A DNA stretch of 64,000 bases from Bog-473 sp963817735 (GCA_963817735.1 CAWFPP010000036.1:1-64000); one strand, 5' to 3'. Counted from the first letter of the stretch, positions 29,143-38,880 are shown. Notes: generated from the sequence alone by a model not told the origin. Numbers and translations: made by a program.

Positions 29143-31617
29143 GTCTCTCCGAGGCCTTCCTGTACCGGCGGAACGTCGGCAGCAGCAGGCTGCGCCTGGG
29201 ACCGGAGCCCGCCCAGGGCCTGGCTCAACGACCGACCGGAGATCAAGAGGACGAGGCCCGGCAACAGCAAGGTCAGGACCAGAATGCCGAGGAGGGGCAG
29301 CGCCCAGCTGTCGGCCGAGACCGTTCCGAACGCGGCCAGGCTCAGGGCCGCCGCCCGGGACGATGCCGTCGGCGAAGCAGCAGCGGTCTTGCCGTGGCTC
29401 GTCTGCGAAGACGTCGAGCCGTCGGCCGCGCCGGGGACGTCCGAGGAGAGATCCGACGATCCGAGCGCATAGGGACTCGCATCGCTGGAGCCCGAGGGCG
29501 TGGACGAGGACGAGGACGAGGACGAGGACCCGCGCAGAGGTCGTGCTCGAGTTCGAGCCCGCCGCCGCTGCGGTCGGCGTGCAGGCCGGCGCCGCGGCCC
29601 CGACCTTGGCGATGTCGGCCGTTGCCTGGGCGAACGAGGGTGCTGGGCAACGGTGCCATCCCCGCCGGCAGGTCGTCCTGACCCCGGTTGACGAGGAAGG
29701 TCAGCCACTGACTCATCGCTGTTTGGGCGGCGGTGTTCGCGGTGCAATCGCTGTTGAGCAGAGGCTGAGCCGGGGCGATGGCGTACTCGACGTAGGTGAG
29801 CGGGTAGGGCTCGACGCCGTCCACGGCTCCCCCGTCGGGGTTCGGGAGCAAGGTGCCGTCTGGTTGCGCCGTCATGTTCGCCACTGCCGCCTGCATGGAC
29901 GATGTGGTCGGGGCGACGTAGGTCGCCTGGGCAGGAGGCGGCCGTCAGCGAGTCGGGCGTCTGCAGGGCGAAGTCGTCGAGACCACCCCAGGTCGCCGCC
30001 GCCGTGGCGGCGTCGGTGAAGGCCCACCATGCGGTCCCGGACAAAGGTGTCGTGTAGTGGGTGAGGATGCTCCGTCCCGTGTAGGTCTGGACGTCGTACG
30101 CGGGAGGCGGCGCGCCGAAGTTCGAGATGGTGCCAAGCGGTTCAGACCCGAACGCGGCTAGAGCATCGGGCGCGCTGGCCAGCTGCGTGGGCACCAAAGC
30201 GTCGAGGAAGCTGGTGGCCAGATAGGTGGTGGCATCGGTCCCCGACGTTGCAGCCACTCCCAACCCGGAGCCGGCGCCGACAATCGCGCAGCCTGCGCAG
30301 GTGAGCTGTTGGCCGCTCGAGAGCTGAGGGTTCAACGCCAGCAGGCCCTGGCCCAGCTGGCTGTCCCAGCTCCCGCTATCGCTCGTCACTTGTCCGCTCG
30401 CCGAGACGTCCTCGTAGCCGCCATTGCTCAGGAGCTGGGCGAACTGAGCGAGGGTGATCTTGAGCTGCGAATAGCCGGTCAGCGCGATCCCGAAGCCGCT
30501 GTAGGGCGGCGATTGCAGCACGTTCGGCGAGTGTGCGAGCACCACCGCGTTCAACGCGATCGGTATGGCAACGTAGGGACGCGCAGGCTCCGCGCCACCT
30601 TGACAGTTCGCCGGTGAGAAGTCCGACCCCGATGCCCCGTAGCCGACTGCGCTGTAGGCCAGGTCGACGCTGTCGCTGGCGAAGGCGCACAGCGCCTCGT
30701 CGTCGCTGTGGCCCGACTCCGAGGTTGTGCGTGAGCGCCTGCCCGCCCCCGGCCCCGCTCTTACAGGCGTCGATCCCCAGCTGGGTCAGGGTCTCGCTGA
30801 GACGATCGGGACTCGCGCTGGCGATCTGGCCGGGTGCCGGACCATTGCAGACCAGGCCGGCCGACGAGTCGAGGAAGGTAACAGGAACCCCCAGGAAATA
30901 GACGTTGTGCTGACCTGGAGTGAGCACATTCTCCGTCCAGACGGCAACGGCGAACGTGCACGGCTCACTGGGCAGGCAGTTGACCGAAAGGTTGTTGAAC
31001 GGCAGCGGCTGTTGTCCGCCCTGGCCGATCTCGGCCAAAGCCTGGCCGCTCACCGTCGGGATAGTCGCCTGCCGTGCCAGCGACGTTCGTGTTGGTGTTC
31101 GGCTGGGGAGCAATGGCCGGCAACGCCGCGCCGTTGGCGACTATGGAGCTCAAATCGGAGTTGACGTAGTCGAGACAGTTCAGGGGAGGCGCTCCGGCAG
31201 TGGTGGAGTTGACCAGGGGAAACCCGGTGGTACCTCGAGGTGAAGCTCTGGTTACCTGGACTCTCGGAGACGGGAAGCTGGACGTCGGATGCGCACCACC
31301 CGGTGCCCACGGCGGCGATCTCCAACCCGGTGCTCGTCCCCGAGCGCGGTGCGCGTGACGGTGAACGGCATGGCCTGGCCGTCGACCAAGTTCTGGGTGG
31401 CGGACGGGCTCATGGTGAGCGTGAAGTAGGGGTTGTCGTTGTTGTCGGGCGTTGTGTCCGCCCGTGCGACCCCAGCGGGACCAAGAAACCCCGTCAGGAC
31501 GACCGCCAGTCCACCCACCAGTCCCAGCACGACGAGCAGCGCGCCCATGGTGCGGTGTCCTCTGGCGCGTGACATCGACCGGGGGCAGGGCCATGGGTGC
31601 TGCTGTGCCGTGCTCAT
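29139..31617 (-). CDS. membrane-anchored PstS-like protein, about 825 residues, frameshifted
   Basis: ATG start within the shared leader; signal segment TMGALLVVLGLVGGLAVVLT and cleavage near GVARADT. The middle has binding-protein features: GIDACKSGAGGGQALTHNLG, SDSVDLAYSAVGYGASGSDF, PYVAIPIALNAVVLAHSPN, LKITLAQFAQLLSNGG, and TYVEYAIAPAQPL with MSQWLTFLVNRGQDDLPAGM, as in PstS C-terminal lobes. A Thr/Ser-rich linker and an anchor helix (LPLLGILVLTLLLPGLVLLI) close the protein. It differs from pstS by its greater length. At least five shifts break it. It lies between pstS and the sortase-like gene, so it is probably a surface-held solute receptor; its ligand is unknown. Confidence 0.65.
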
Positions 31618-31720
31618 CGCTCGTTCGTGCTCGATCTCATGTGTGGTGGTGTGTTCAACTTTGGTTGTGGAACTTTGGTGATGGAACGAGGTTGCCGTCC
31701 CGCCAGTGGTCTGCGCATGA
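31614..31720 (-). promoter_or_regulatory. conserved leader module, copy 3 (before the anchored PstS-like gene)
   Basis: It contains GACCACTGGCGGGACGGCAA (the tail of the hairpin seen in copies 1 and 2 plus the following box), ACAACCAAAGTTG and the octapeptide frame MRSSTNER-stop at 31614-31640. The stop overlaps the ATG of the anchored PstS-like gene. The AATGCCAAAGCGC part is absent. Confidence 0.5.
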
Positions 31721-33544
31721 GCTCGAAGCGGCATGGCCAGTCCGAGTTGCTCTTCTGTGGCTCCACGCTTTCGTTTGATGGACAAGATGACGACAGGAAC
31801 GGCGAGGATGATCAGAAGGGCGAGCAGCGGTACCCACGGGCTCGTCGGCAAATCGCCGCCGACCAGGGCGGCGGGATTGGCGGGTTGCGTGGGCGACGTC
31901 ACTGACTTGGAGGCCTGGGTCGCCGCCGGCTGCCGAATCAGTCCCGCTCGCGCCGGAGCCGGTTCCGCTGGCGCCGGACGCCAGAGGCGATAGAGGCGGA
32001 TGTCGAGCCGGCGACGCCCGACGCGAGCAGTGGTACCATGGGCTCGTCGGCAAATCGCCGCCCACCAGGGCAGCAGGATCCGCGGGTTGCGTGGGCGACG
32101 TCACTGACTTGGACGCGTGGGTCTTCCCGGCTGCCGAAACAGTCCCGCTCGCGCGGCGGCGGTTCCACCGCTGCCTGACGCCAGGGCTTCGGAGGTGGCA
32201 GCCGACCCGGCGGCGCCGGACGACCTGTTGCACCTGTTTTCCCGCTGGCGGTACCGGCCGCCGCTGCTCCGGGTGCGTTGCCGATGGGAGGCAATGGGGG
32301 TGGCGACGAACCGGTGCCCAGGTTCCCGCTGAAGGTGGGATTGCTGCAGTTCGAGGCGCTCAGCTGCTGAGCCGGTTGCCCCAGCATCCAACCGACCGCG
32401 TTGGCCAGGAACTGCGACAGTTGTGGTGGCAGGGGGGCGTAGCCGATTTCGGACATGGTCGATCTGGCCGGCGCAGGCGATGTAGTCCATGAACTGGGCC
32501 ATGGTGTTGGCGATGCCCGGATTCGGATAGGGCGAGGTACACGTCGAACGCGCTGAGTTCGGCGCACACTGGACCAAAATGTAGGAGTAGGCGGAGATCG
32601 GGTAGGCCAGCGGGTTGGTGCTGGTGTAGACGCCCGTCAGGTCCTGCGAGGTGTCGGGGGCGAGTTGGGCCGATTGCAGCGCGGCGCTGATGTTGACTGC
32701 GTACGGCTGCACCCAGTTGCCCGAGGCGTTCTGCACCCAGGCGACGTTGTCGTTATAGACCTTGGCGTAGCCGAACTCGTCGTAACCGATGGTCCAGCGG
32801 TTGGCGGCTATGTAGTTCGCCTCCGTGTCCGAGCCCGACTGGCACGCCATGTTGGCCGGCGAGTTTGCATTGTCGACCTCGAGGAGCCTCGAGCCGGTCG
32901 AGAAGCCGTTCTGCGCCGCCCAGGCCGCGTAGCCCGTGGGGTCAGTGTGGGCGACGAAGTCGTAGAACAGCGCCGTCGTGCCCGACTGCCCGGTCCGACA
33001 GACCACCGTGATGTGCTGGTTGGGGAGGATGACCCCACCGTTGTCGGCGCTGATGGCCGGGTCGTCCCAGTTGTTGATGACGCCCAAGAAGATCTTGGCG
33101 ATCGTCATGGGCGACAGGCGCAGCGAGGTGATGGGGTCCTGCCCGCTGGCGGTGACGGCGGCGTTGTACATGATGGCCGTCGCCCCGGCGACGTCGGGCG
33201 TGTACTCGAATCCGCGCGGCGGGTTGCTGGGCTGACCCAGGAAGGAGCTCGGAGAACTCGGCCTCGGTTCCGGCGAAGTCGGCCGTGTTCTGGCTGTAGG
33301 CCTCCAACCCGGCGGGCGAGCTGGTGGGCGTGTAGTTGAGGTTCAGTCCCTGGTTCTGCACACTCTGGGTCCACTCCTGGAAAGCCAGCGCAGCGTAGGT
33401 GGACCCCTGGCCGTTGGCCGGAGCAAGGTTGGCCGCTCCCGCCGGCGCGCTCGCACCACCCAGGAGGACCAGGGTGGCGACCAGCGAGACAGCGAGCGAG
33501 AGCGCGGCCAGCACGGGCAGCCGAAGCGAGGGGGAGCGCTTCAC
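31655..33544 (-). CDS. pstS: phosphate-binding protein PstS with C-terminal membrane anchor, frameshifted
   Basis: The GTG start overlaps the pstB stop (GTGA). Signal peptide LRLPVLAALSLAVSLVATLV. Typical PstS features: GQGSTYAALAFQEWTQ (phosphate loop), SPAGLEAYSQNTADFAGTEA, LRLSPMTIAKIFLGVINNWD, VVCRTGQSGTTALFYDFVAH and TNPLAYPISAYSYILVQC. Unlike ordinary PstS lipoproteins it ends in a Pro/Gly/Ser linker with a duplicated 100-bp segment (GGDLPTSPW) and an anchor helix (VPLLALLIILAVPVVILSIK) with a basic tail. Indels near 33240, 32530 and in the linker break the frame; the true stop is uncertain because the TAG seen in the relic at 21591 is missing here. It captures phosphate for the PstCAB importer. 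Confidence 0.85.
31820..32123 (-). repeat. duplicated anchor-linker segment in pstS
   Basis: Two copies of about 100 bp (31820-31921 and 32023-32123), roughly 90% identical. Each encodes a VTSPTQPA-x-PAALVGGDLP stretch followed by TSPW, just before the membrane anchor. Confidence 0.85.
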
Positions 33545-34473
33545 CCGAACCTGCCATGGACGTAGTCTTGGGTGCGCGGGTCTTCGGGTGAATCGAACAT
33601 CTTTTCGGTCGGGCCCTGCTCAATCAGGCGCCCGGGCTGGTTCTCCGCGGCCAGGAAGAAGACGCACCGGTCTGAGACACGCCGCGCCTGCTGCATGTTG
33701 TGCGTGACGATCACCACCGTCACGTCGTTGCGCAGCTCCATGATTGTCTCTTCGATTCGCCCGGTCGACGTGGGGTCCAGGGCGGAGCAGGGCTCGTCCA
33801 TGAGCAACACGTTCGGAGCCACAGCGAGTGACCGCGCAATGCACAGACGCTGCTGCTGGCCACCCGAGAGCGCACCGCCCGGGCTATCGAGCCGATCGCG
33901 CACCTCCCGCCACAGACCAGCCCGCTGGAGCGACTGCTCGACCAGCGCATCGTGGTCGCTGCAACGGATTTTGGTGAGCTTCAGCCCGCTCAGCACGTTC
34001 TGCCGGATACTCATCGCAGGGAACGGATTGGGCTTCTGGAAGACCATGCCGATCCGGGTGCGGATGACCTGGGCACGCATGTCGGCGCCGTAGATGTCCT
34101 CGCCATCGAGCAGGATCTCACCGGCCATGGCGGACCCGGGCACCAGTTCGTGCATCCGATTGAGCAGCCGCAAGAAGGTTGATTTGCCGCAGCCCGACGG
34201 TCCGATCAGAGCGGTCACCTCGCCGGACGCCATCGTCAGGAACACGCCCTCTAGGGCCAAGTGGTCGCCGAACCACGCACAGGCGTCTCGCGCCTCGAGG
34301 GCGGCCGCGCCTGGAGGCGGGCCACCGATCAACGTCGGGACGACCGCAGGGCCCTCGACAACGGGAACCTGGGCCGTGCGCTCCGGGCCATCGTGCGCAG
34401 TCTCGTTCTCGCCGGCGACGCCGGCCCGGTGGTTCAGGGTTCCCTCCGGCTGGGGTACGTGGAGGTCGGTCAC
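33541..34473 (-). CDS. pstB: phosphate ABC transporter ATPase PstB
   Basis: Intact, 310 residues. The ATPase core has Walker A GPSGCGKSTFLRLLNRMHEL, Q-loop GMVFQKPNPFPAMSIRQNVL, signature LSGGQQQRLCIARSLAVAPN, Walker B VLLMDEPCSALDP, and the switch histidine in IVTHNMQQARRVSDR. The PNPFP and NRMHEL stretches are specific to PstB. An N-terminal extension of about 60 residues before the first strand is longer than usual and of unknown use. GTGA overlaps on both sides couple it to pstA and pstS. Confidence 0.97.
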   Translation of the reverse strand: MTDLHVPQPEGTLNHRAGVAGENETAHDGPERTAQVPVVEGPAVVPTLIGGPPPGAAALEARDACAWFGDHLALEGVFLTMASGEVTALIGPSGCGKSTFLRLLNRMHELVPGSAMAGEILLDGEDIYGADMRAQVIRTRIGMVFQKPNPFPAMSIRQNVLSGLKLTKIRCSDHDALVEQSLQRAGLWREVRDRLDSPGGALSGGQQQRLCIARSLAVAPNVLLMDEPCSALDPTSTGRIEETIMELRNDVTVVIVTHNMQQARRVSDRCVFFLAAENQPGRLIEQGPTEKMFDSPEDPRTQDYVHGRFG

Positions 34474-35747
34474 GTCTCTCCTTGGGCCGAGGGCATCGGG
34501 CCAACAGTCCGTGACGTGGACGCCAGCAGCCGGGGTGCAGTGGGCAGCGGCTCTGACGGCCGGCGGGCGGGACGGAGGTGGATCCGGCGCTTCTTGGCCA
34601 CTGACCGGTCACGTCCGATGATCCGGGCCACGACGAAGAGGCTCAGGATCAGCATCAGCAAGACCAGCGCGCCGGCGTAGCCACGCTGGATGTCGGCGGT
34701 CGATTGGGTGCGGACGAAGCGGTAGATGAAAAGCGGCAGGCTCTCTTGCGGTCCTTTGAACGGGTTGGCGTTCATGAGGTTGGAGCCAAAGGCCGTGAAC
34801 AGCAGCGGTGCGGTCTCGCCTGCCTCGCGGGCAATGCCGAGGATGGCCGCGGTCGCCACGCCGGTCGATGCCGTGGGGAGGACGACGGAGAGCACGACCT
34901 TGGCCCGCGAGGCCCCAAGGGCCAGCCCAGCCTCCCGGAGGCCATTCGGCACGAGTCGGAGCACGACCTCAATGGCCCGGCAGATGGTCGGCATCATCGT
35001 CATCGACAGGGCCAAGGACGCCATGAAGCCGTTGAACGAGAACAATTCGTTGTACTTGGAGAGGGGGATGATCAGGGTGGCGTAGATGAACAAGCCGCTC
35101 ACGATTGATGGCATGCCGCTCATGGCGTCGACGAAGATCCGCACCGGGCGTCGCAACTTCGATCTGCTCTCATTGAGGAAGAACGCCGCCGCTGTGCCCA
35201 AGGGAAGCGAGATCAACAAGGCGAGCCCCACTTGCTCGATCGTCCCGACGATCGCGTGCAGACCACCGCCCGCCGTGGCCGGCTGGGTCGGGGTGACACC
35301 CCGCTGGTCGTGGAAGAAGAAGCTGGGCCGGAGGGCCGGGAGGCCCTTGATGAAGATGTAGGTGACGAGCCAGGCAAGGGGAATGAGCACGATCACCATG
35401 GCGCTGGCCACGGCGACGGTGACGGTCCGGTCGACGGCCGCCAACCATCCCACCCGGTCATAGCTGGCAACGAAATAGATGGCCAAGAACAACAGGTAGG
35501 CGACTATCCAGAAGAGCAGCCACCCGACACCATCGGTGAGGACCGAGAAGACGAGCCAGCAGAGGCTGATGGAGCTGACGGCGGCGGCGGCGGCGATGAG
35601 GACGTCCATCCGCGTGAGGCCCCTCGGCCGGCGGGGCTGCCGCCGGGGGACGGGACGCTGGGGTGACGGGCTGTCCGGCGGGAGGGGCGGGCCGCCGTCC
35701 TCGTCCGAAGCGTGGTCCGTGCGCGGGTGCTCGACGACCGACGTCAC
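34470..35747 (-). CDS. pstA: phosphate ABC transporter permease PstA
   Basis: Intact, 425 residues, versus about 300 in many bacteria. The permease core runs from TAVGTI-like HAIVGTIEQVGLALLISLPL through SGMPSIVSGLFIYATLIIPL and the EAA loop GLREAGLALGASRAKVVLSV to the last helix ALVLLMLILSLFVVARIIG. The N-terminal 45 residues are Pro/Arg-rich and cytoplasmic; two extra helices (LIAAAAAVSSISLCWLVFSV and the next) precede the core. It forms the channel with PstC. GTG start overlaps the pstC stop. Confidence 0.95.
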   Translation of the reverse strand: MTSVVEHPRTDHASDEDGGPPLPPDSPSPQRPVPRRQPRRPRGLTRMDVLIAAAAAVSSISLCWLVFSVLTDGVGWLLFWIVAYLLFLAIYFVASYDRVGWLAAVDRTVTVAVASAMVIVLIPLAWLVTYIFIKGLPALRPSFFFHDQRGVTPTQPATAGGGLHAIVGTIEQVGLALLISLPLGTAAAFFLNESRSKLRRPVRIFVDAMSGMPSIVSGLFIYATLIIPLSKYNELFSFNGFMASLALSMTMMPTICRAIEVVLRLVPNGLREAGLALGASRAKVVLSVVLPTASTGVATAAILGIAREAGETAPLLFTAFGSNLMNANPFKGPQESLPLFIYRFVRTQSTADIQRGYAGALVLLMLILSLFVVARIIGRDRSVAKKRRIHLRPARRPSEPLPTAPRLLASTSRTVGPMPSAQGET

Positions 35748-36742
35748 AGGTCGACCCCTGCTCCTGATCGGCTCCGAGAGACGACGGTGGAGGCGATCAG
35801 GTTGGTGATCAGGGTGAGGCAGAACAGGACAAGGCCGGCGGCCATGAGGCCCGAGACGGTGAACGGGTCGCTCCCCGCTCGCTGGGCGATGAATCCGGCG
35901 ATGGTCCCGCCTCCCTCCTCCAGAATGTGGCTCGAGATGAGTGGCACCTGCGGCAGGAGGAGGGTGACGGCGATCGTCTCACCCAGAGCACGCCCGAGGC
36001 CCAACATGGATCCGCCGATGATCCCGCCCCTGCCATAGGGCAGCACGACCGTGCGGATCATCCCCCACTTCGTGGCACCCAGGGCCAAGGCAGCTTCTTT
36101 TTCACCTGGCGGCGTCTGTGCGAAGACAGCCCGGCAGATGGAGGCGATGATCGGGACGCACATCAAAGAGACGACGATGCCGGCGATGAACATGGAGCTC
36201 AAGAGGCTGGCGCCCTTGCTGGTCTGGAAGATCGGAATCCACCCGAAGTAGGTGGTCAGCCAGCGCGACAGCGGCTCGATCTGGTACTGGAGCGTCAAGA
36301 AACCCCACAGCCCGAAGAGCAGGCTCGGAATGGCCGCCAGCAGGTCAATCAGCCCTTGCAAGATCTTGCGCATCCCGAGCGGTGCATATTCCGAGATGAA
36401 GAGGGCAGCCAGGATGCCCATGGGCACGGCGATGCATTCGGCAATCAGCGCTACGACGACAGTGCCGAACAACAGGCCCGCCACACCAATGACGACGTGA
36501 ATGGTGTTCGTGCTCCACTGGGTCGTGGTGAAGAAGCTGAGGCCCGAATAGGCCCAGGCGTGGCGGCCCTGCCAGAGCAGGAAGACGCCCACCAGGGTGA
36601 GCAGGACGAGGACGGTGACCCCGGCCGACAGCGTGACCAGGTCGAAGAGGCGGTCGGCGCGGCTGGGCTTGTCTGTCACTACACGGCGAGTCCGTCCGGC
36701 ACCCGGGGTACCGGTCACCGTGGGAACGGTCAGGTCAGTCAC
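35744..36742 (-). CDS. pstC: phosphate ABC transporter permease PstC
   Basis: Intact, 332 residues: six or seven helices, with IAVPMGILAALFISEYAPLG, LLAAIPSLLFGLWGFLTL and the EAA loop EKEAALALGATKWGMIRTVV typical of PstC. GRALGETIAVTLLLPQ is the conserved segment following the loop. The GTG start has only a weak ribosome site. It is the first gene of the pst operon; about 280 bases upstream is a Pho-box-like repeat. Its two lengths of periplasmic loop (SFFTTTQWSTNTIH and YFGWIPIFQTSKGA) are ordinary for the family. Confidence 0.95.
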   Translation of the reverse strand: MTDLTVPTVTGTPGAGRTRRVVTDKPSRADRLFDLVTLSAGVTVLVLLTLVGVFLLWQGRHAWAYSGLSFFTTTQWSTNTIHVVIGVAGLLFGTVVVALIAECIAVPMGILAALFISEYAPLGMRKILQGLIDLLAAIPSLLFGLWGFLTLQYQIEPLSRWLTTYFGWIPIFQTSKGASLLSSMFIAGIVVSLMCVPIIASICRAVFAQTPPGEKEAALALGATKWGMIRTVVLPYGRGGIIGGSMLGLGRALGETIAVTLLLPQVPLISSHILEEGGGTIAGFIAQRAGSDPFTVSGLMAAGLVLFCLTLITNLIASTVVSRSRSGAGVDL

Positions 36743-37195
36743 CGCGGCGTGACCCGATCAATGAAACCCATTGAGCGCGACGCGGCTGACGGTGTGAAGC
36801 AGCGGATGACGGACGGAACAGTGTGACCCGACCGCCTGCGCCGGGAACCTTCGTCCTCGCGACGCTGCTGGCACGGCATGTTGTGGTTCGTTCTCCCGTA
36901 CGTTTGCCAAGCAGATGGCGGCCAGTTCCGTTCCGGGCGCGTGGCCGAGATGGCCGACCTACCCGCCGTTGCCGACTGTACCGAGGCAATTGAACTGCCA
37001 GGTGACAAGAGGCCCTCTTCCACGTAAACTCTTAGTGAACAGGGCGTTATCTGCGTACGCTGCGATGGTTCGCCTTCGACGCCACCTGGCGCGGCGCGGA
37101 GGATATTCCTCGCATTTTTTCGCACAAAGAACAACGGTTCTCTCGCCGCAACCGCGGTGACGCTTGCCCTGTGAGACGTACGCAATGATGCAGCG
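36743..37195. other. divergent regulatory region, pst operon and P-loop kinase
   Basis: No gene with family resemblance lies in these 450 bases. The left part is rich in GC and may be a long pst leader; the right part (36960-37140) is less GC-rich and holds the Pho-box-like direct repeat. No clear terminator or riboswitch was recognised. Confidence 0.5.
37019..37040 (-). promoter_or_regulatory. Pho-box-like direct repeat
   Basis: Two 11-base units in tandem on the minus strand, GTTCACTAAGA and GTTTACGTGGA, match the actinobacterial PhoP pattern of 11-nt direct repeats beginning GTTCACC. A weaker third unit (GATAACGCCCT) lies immediately upstream. It is oriented toward pstC but 280 bases from its start, and 155 bases from the divergent kinase. 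Confidence 0.5.
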
Positions 37196-37753
37196 GTGCC
37201 GCCCGCCCCGCTCCTCCTGTTGACCGGGTCCCCCGGGTGCGGCAAGACCACAGTGGCCCCGTTGGTGGCCGACAGGCACGAGCCGTCGGTCTGCCTCGAC
37301 CTCGACTGGTTCTTCGCCAAGCTGCGGCGCGGCGCAATTGATCCGTGGCGCGCCGAGGCGCACGCCCAGAACCGGGTTGTGCTGCACGCGGCCGCAGAGG
37401 CGGCGGCGGCCTTCGCCGGTGGCGGCTACGTCACGGTCGCCGAGGGCATCCTCTACCCGTTCATGCTCGACCTGTTCGCCGCCGCGTGCACCCGGGACGG
37501 CGTCTCGCTGCATTATGCGGTGCTACGGGCGCCGATCGACCTGGTGCAGCAGAGGGTTCAGGACCGCCGGACCGAGCCGCGACACGTTGGGGCGTTGGCC
37601 GACGCCACAGTGGTCGACGACCTGTGGGCCCAATTCGAGAGCCATGGCGTCGCCGAGCGCCACCGGGTCGACGTGGGCCGCCTCGCACCCCATGAGGCGG
37701 CCGAGGAGATCGACCGCCGGTTCGTCGCCGGCGACTTCAAACTCGACGGTTAG
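37196..37753 (+). CDS. P-loop kinase/ATPase of the zeta-toxin/chloramphenicol phosphotransferase-like group
   Basis: Intact, 185 residues from a GTG. LLLLTGSPGCGKTTVAPLVA is a Walker A loop, CLDLDWFFAKLRRG a strand with an acidic metal-binding residue, and GYVTVAEGILYPFMLDLFAA plus HYAVLRAPIDLVQQRVQDRR the Walker-B and lid regions of small nucleotide or antibiotic kinases. A phosphoryl acceptor cannot be named. The 3' end overlaps the convergent LLM gene by 4 bases. Confidence 0.75.
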   Translation: MPPAPLLLLTGSPGCGKTTVAPLVADRHEPSVCLDLDWFFAKLRRGAIDPWRAEAHAQNRVVLHAAAEAAAAFAGGGYVTVAEGILYPFMLDLFAAACTRDGVSLHYAVLRAPIDLVQQRVQDRRTEPRHVGALADATVVDDLWAQFESHGVAERHRVDVGRLAPHEAAEEIDRRFVAGDFKLDG

Positions 37754-38880
37754 GAGCCGCCTGCGGCCAGGCGCTGCTTGGTGGTCCGGTGCTCCGGGTC
37801 CTTGTCGAACGTCGGGAGCAGGTGCTTGCCGAAGGTCTCAACCGCTTCCTCGCACGACTCTATCGACATGGAACTCGACAACATGCCGAAGGCCAACTGG
37901 TCCGCACCGGTGGCCTTGTAGTTCTCGATCGCCTTGCTGACCTCGTCGGGCGTGCCCACGGCGACGTCACCCGAAGCGATGACGGAGTCGAGCGCGTCGG
38001 CGTCCATGGCCGGCACGATGGCGGGCCACTCGGGCACGCCGGGCGGCTTCGGGAACGTGTCGAGGTAGCGGAACACCAGGCTCAGGTGGTAGTTCGAGTC
38101 CGCCGTGAGGAAGGTCTGACGCGCCTTGGCGCCGTCCTCCATGCAGATCATCGTCGTCGTGATCATCACGTTGTCGTTCACGAAGCCACCGACGGGGTTG
38201 GTGCAGTCCTGGATCTTCTCCTTGTAGCGGGCGACCAGCGGCGTCAGCTGGTCGGGCGTCGAGAAGCCGAAGCAGAGGACCCCCACGCCGAGCTCGGCCG
38301 CCAGGTCGAAGGTCGAGGGGCTCCCGGCCGCCATCCAGATGGCGGGGTGGGGCTTGGAGTAGGGCTTGGGCAGGACGTTGCGCGACGGCATGGAGAAGAA
38401 CCTGCCGTCGTAGCTGTAGTCCTCGTCCTTCCACATGCGGACGATCTGCGGCAGGGTCTCGGCCACCATTTCGCGGGTGAGATCGGAGTCCTGAATGCCG
38501 AAGCCCTTCTGCTCGGTGGTGGAGGAGCCGCGCCCCGTGCCGAACTCGAAGCGGCCCTCCGAAAGGTGGTCCAGCATGGCCACCCGCTCGGCGATGCGGG
38601 CCGGGTGGTTCACCGGCGGCGTGATGTTGAAGATGCCCGAGCCGATGTGGATGTTGCTCGTCTTGGCGGCCACGAAGGCCAGGAAAGACTCGGAGGCCGA
38701 CAGATGGGAGTACTCGGTGAGGAAGTGGTGCTCCGAGGCCCAGGTGTACTTGAAACCGGCCTTGTCCGCCGCCACGATGAACGCGACCTCGTCCATGATG
38801 CGGTCGTGTTCGGCCGATGCTCCGTGCTGCTCGACGTATCGGGGCAGCAGGCATGCGGCGTTGAAGATGCCGAATTCCAT
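37750..38880 (-). CDS. LLM-class flavin/F420-dependent oxidoreductase
   Basis: Intact, 376 residues with the bacterial-luciferase-like TIM barrel: MEFGIFNAACLLPRYVEQHG, GFKYTWASEHHFLTEYSHLS, NIHIGSGIFNITPPVNHPAR, RIAERVAMLDHLSEGRFEFG and GTGRGSSTTEQKGF, the cofactor-binding barrel strands. The IWMAAGSPSTFDLAAELGVG strand is also typical. Likely uses reduced F420 or FMN on a hydrophobic substrate. It is divergent from the FadD17-like gene with a perfect KstR-type palindrome between, so a sterol or fatty-acid role is inferred. Confidence 0.9.
   Translation of the reverse strand: MEFGIFNAACLLPRYVEQHGASAEHDRIMDEVAFIVAADKAGFKYTWASEHHFLTEYSHLSASESFLAFVAAKTSNIHIGSGIFNITPPVNHPARIAERVAMLDHLSEGRFEFGTGRGSSTTEQKGFGIQDSDLTREMVAETLPQIVRMWKDEDYSYDGRFFSMPSRNVLPKPYSKPHPAIWMAAGSPSTFDLAAELGVGVLCFGFSTPDQLTPLVARYKEKIQDCTNPVGGFVNDNVMITTTMICMEDGAKARQTFLTADSNYHLSLVFRYLDTFPKPPGVPEWPAIVPAMDADALDSVIASGDVAVGTPDEVSKAIENYKATGADQLAFGMLSSSMSIESCEEAVETFGKHLLPTFDKDPEHRTTKQRLAAGGS

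Noticed and set aside
31252..31902. Open frame joining the PstS anchor to the next protein's signal peptide
   Set aside because: The homologous relic at 21591 has a TAG just after the anchor, and the intervening part is the repeated leader. Missing bases at the stop best explain the run-on.
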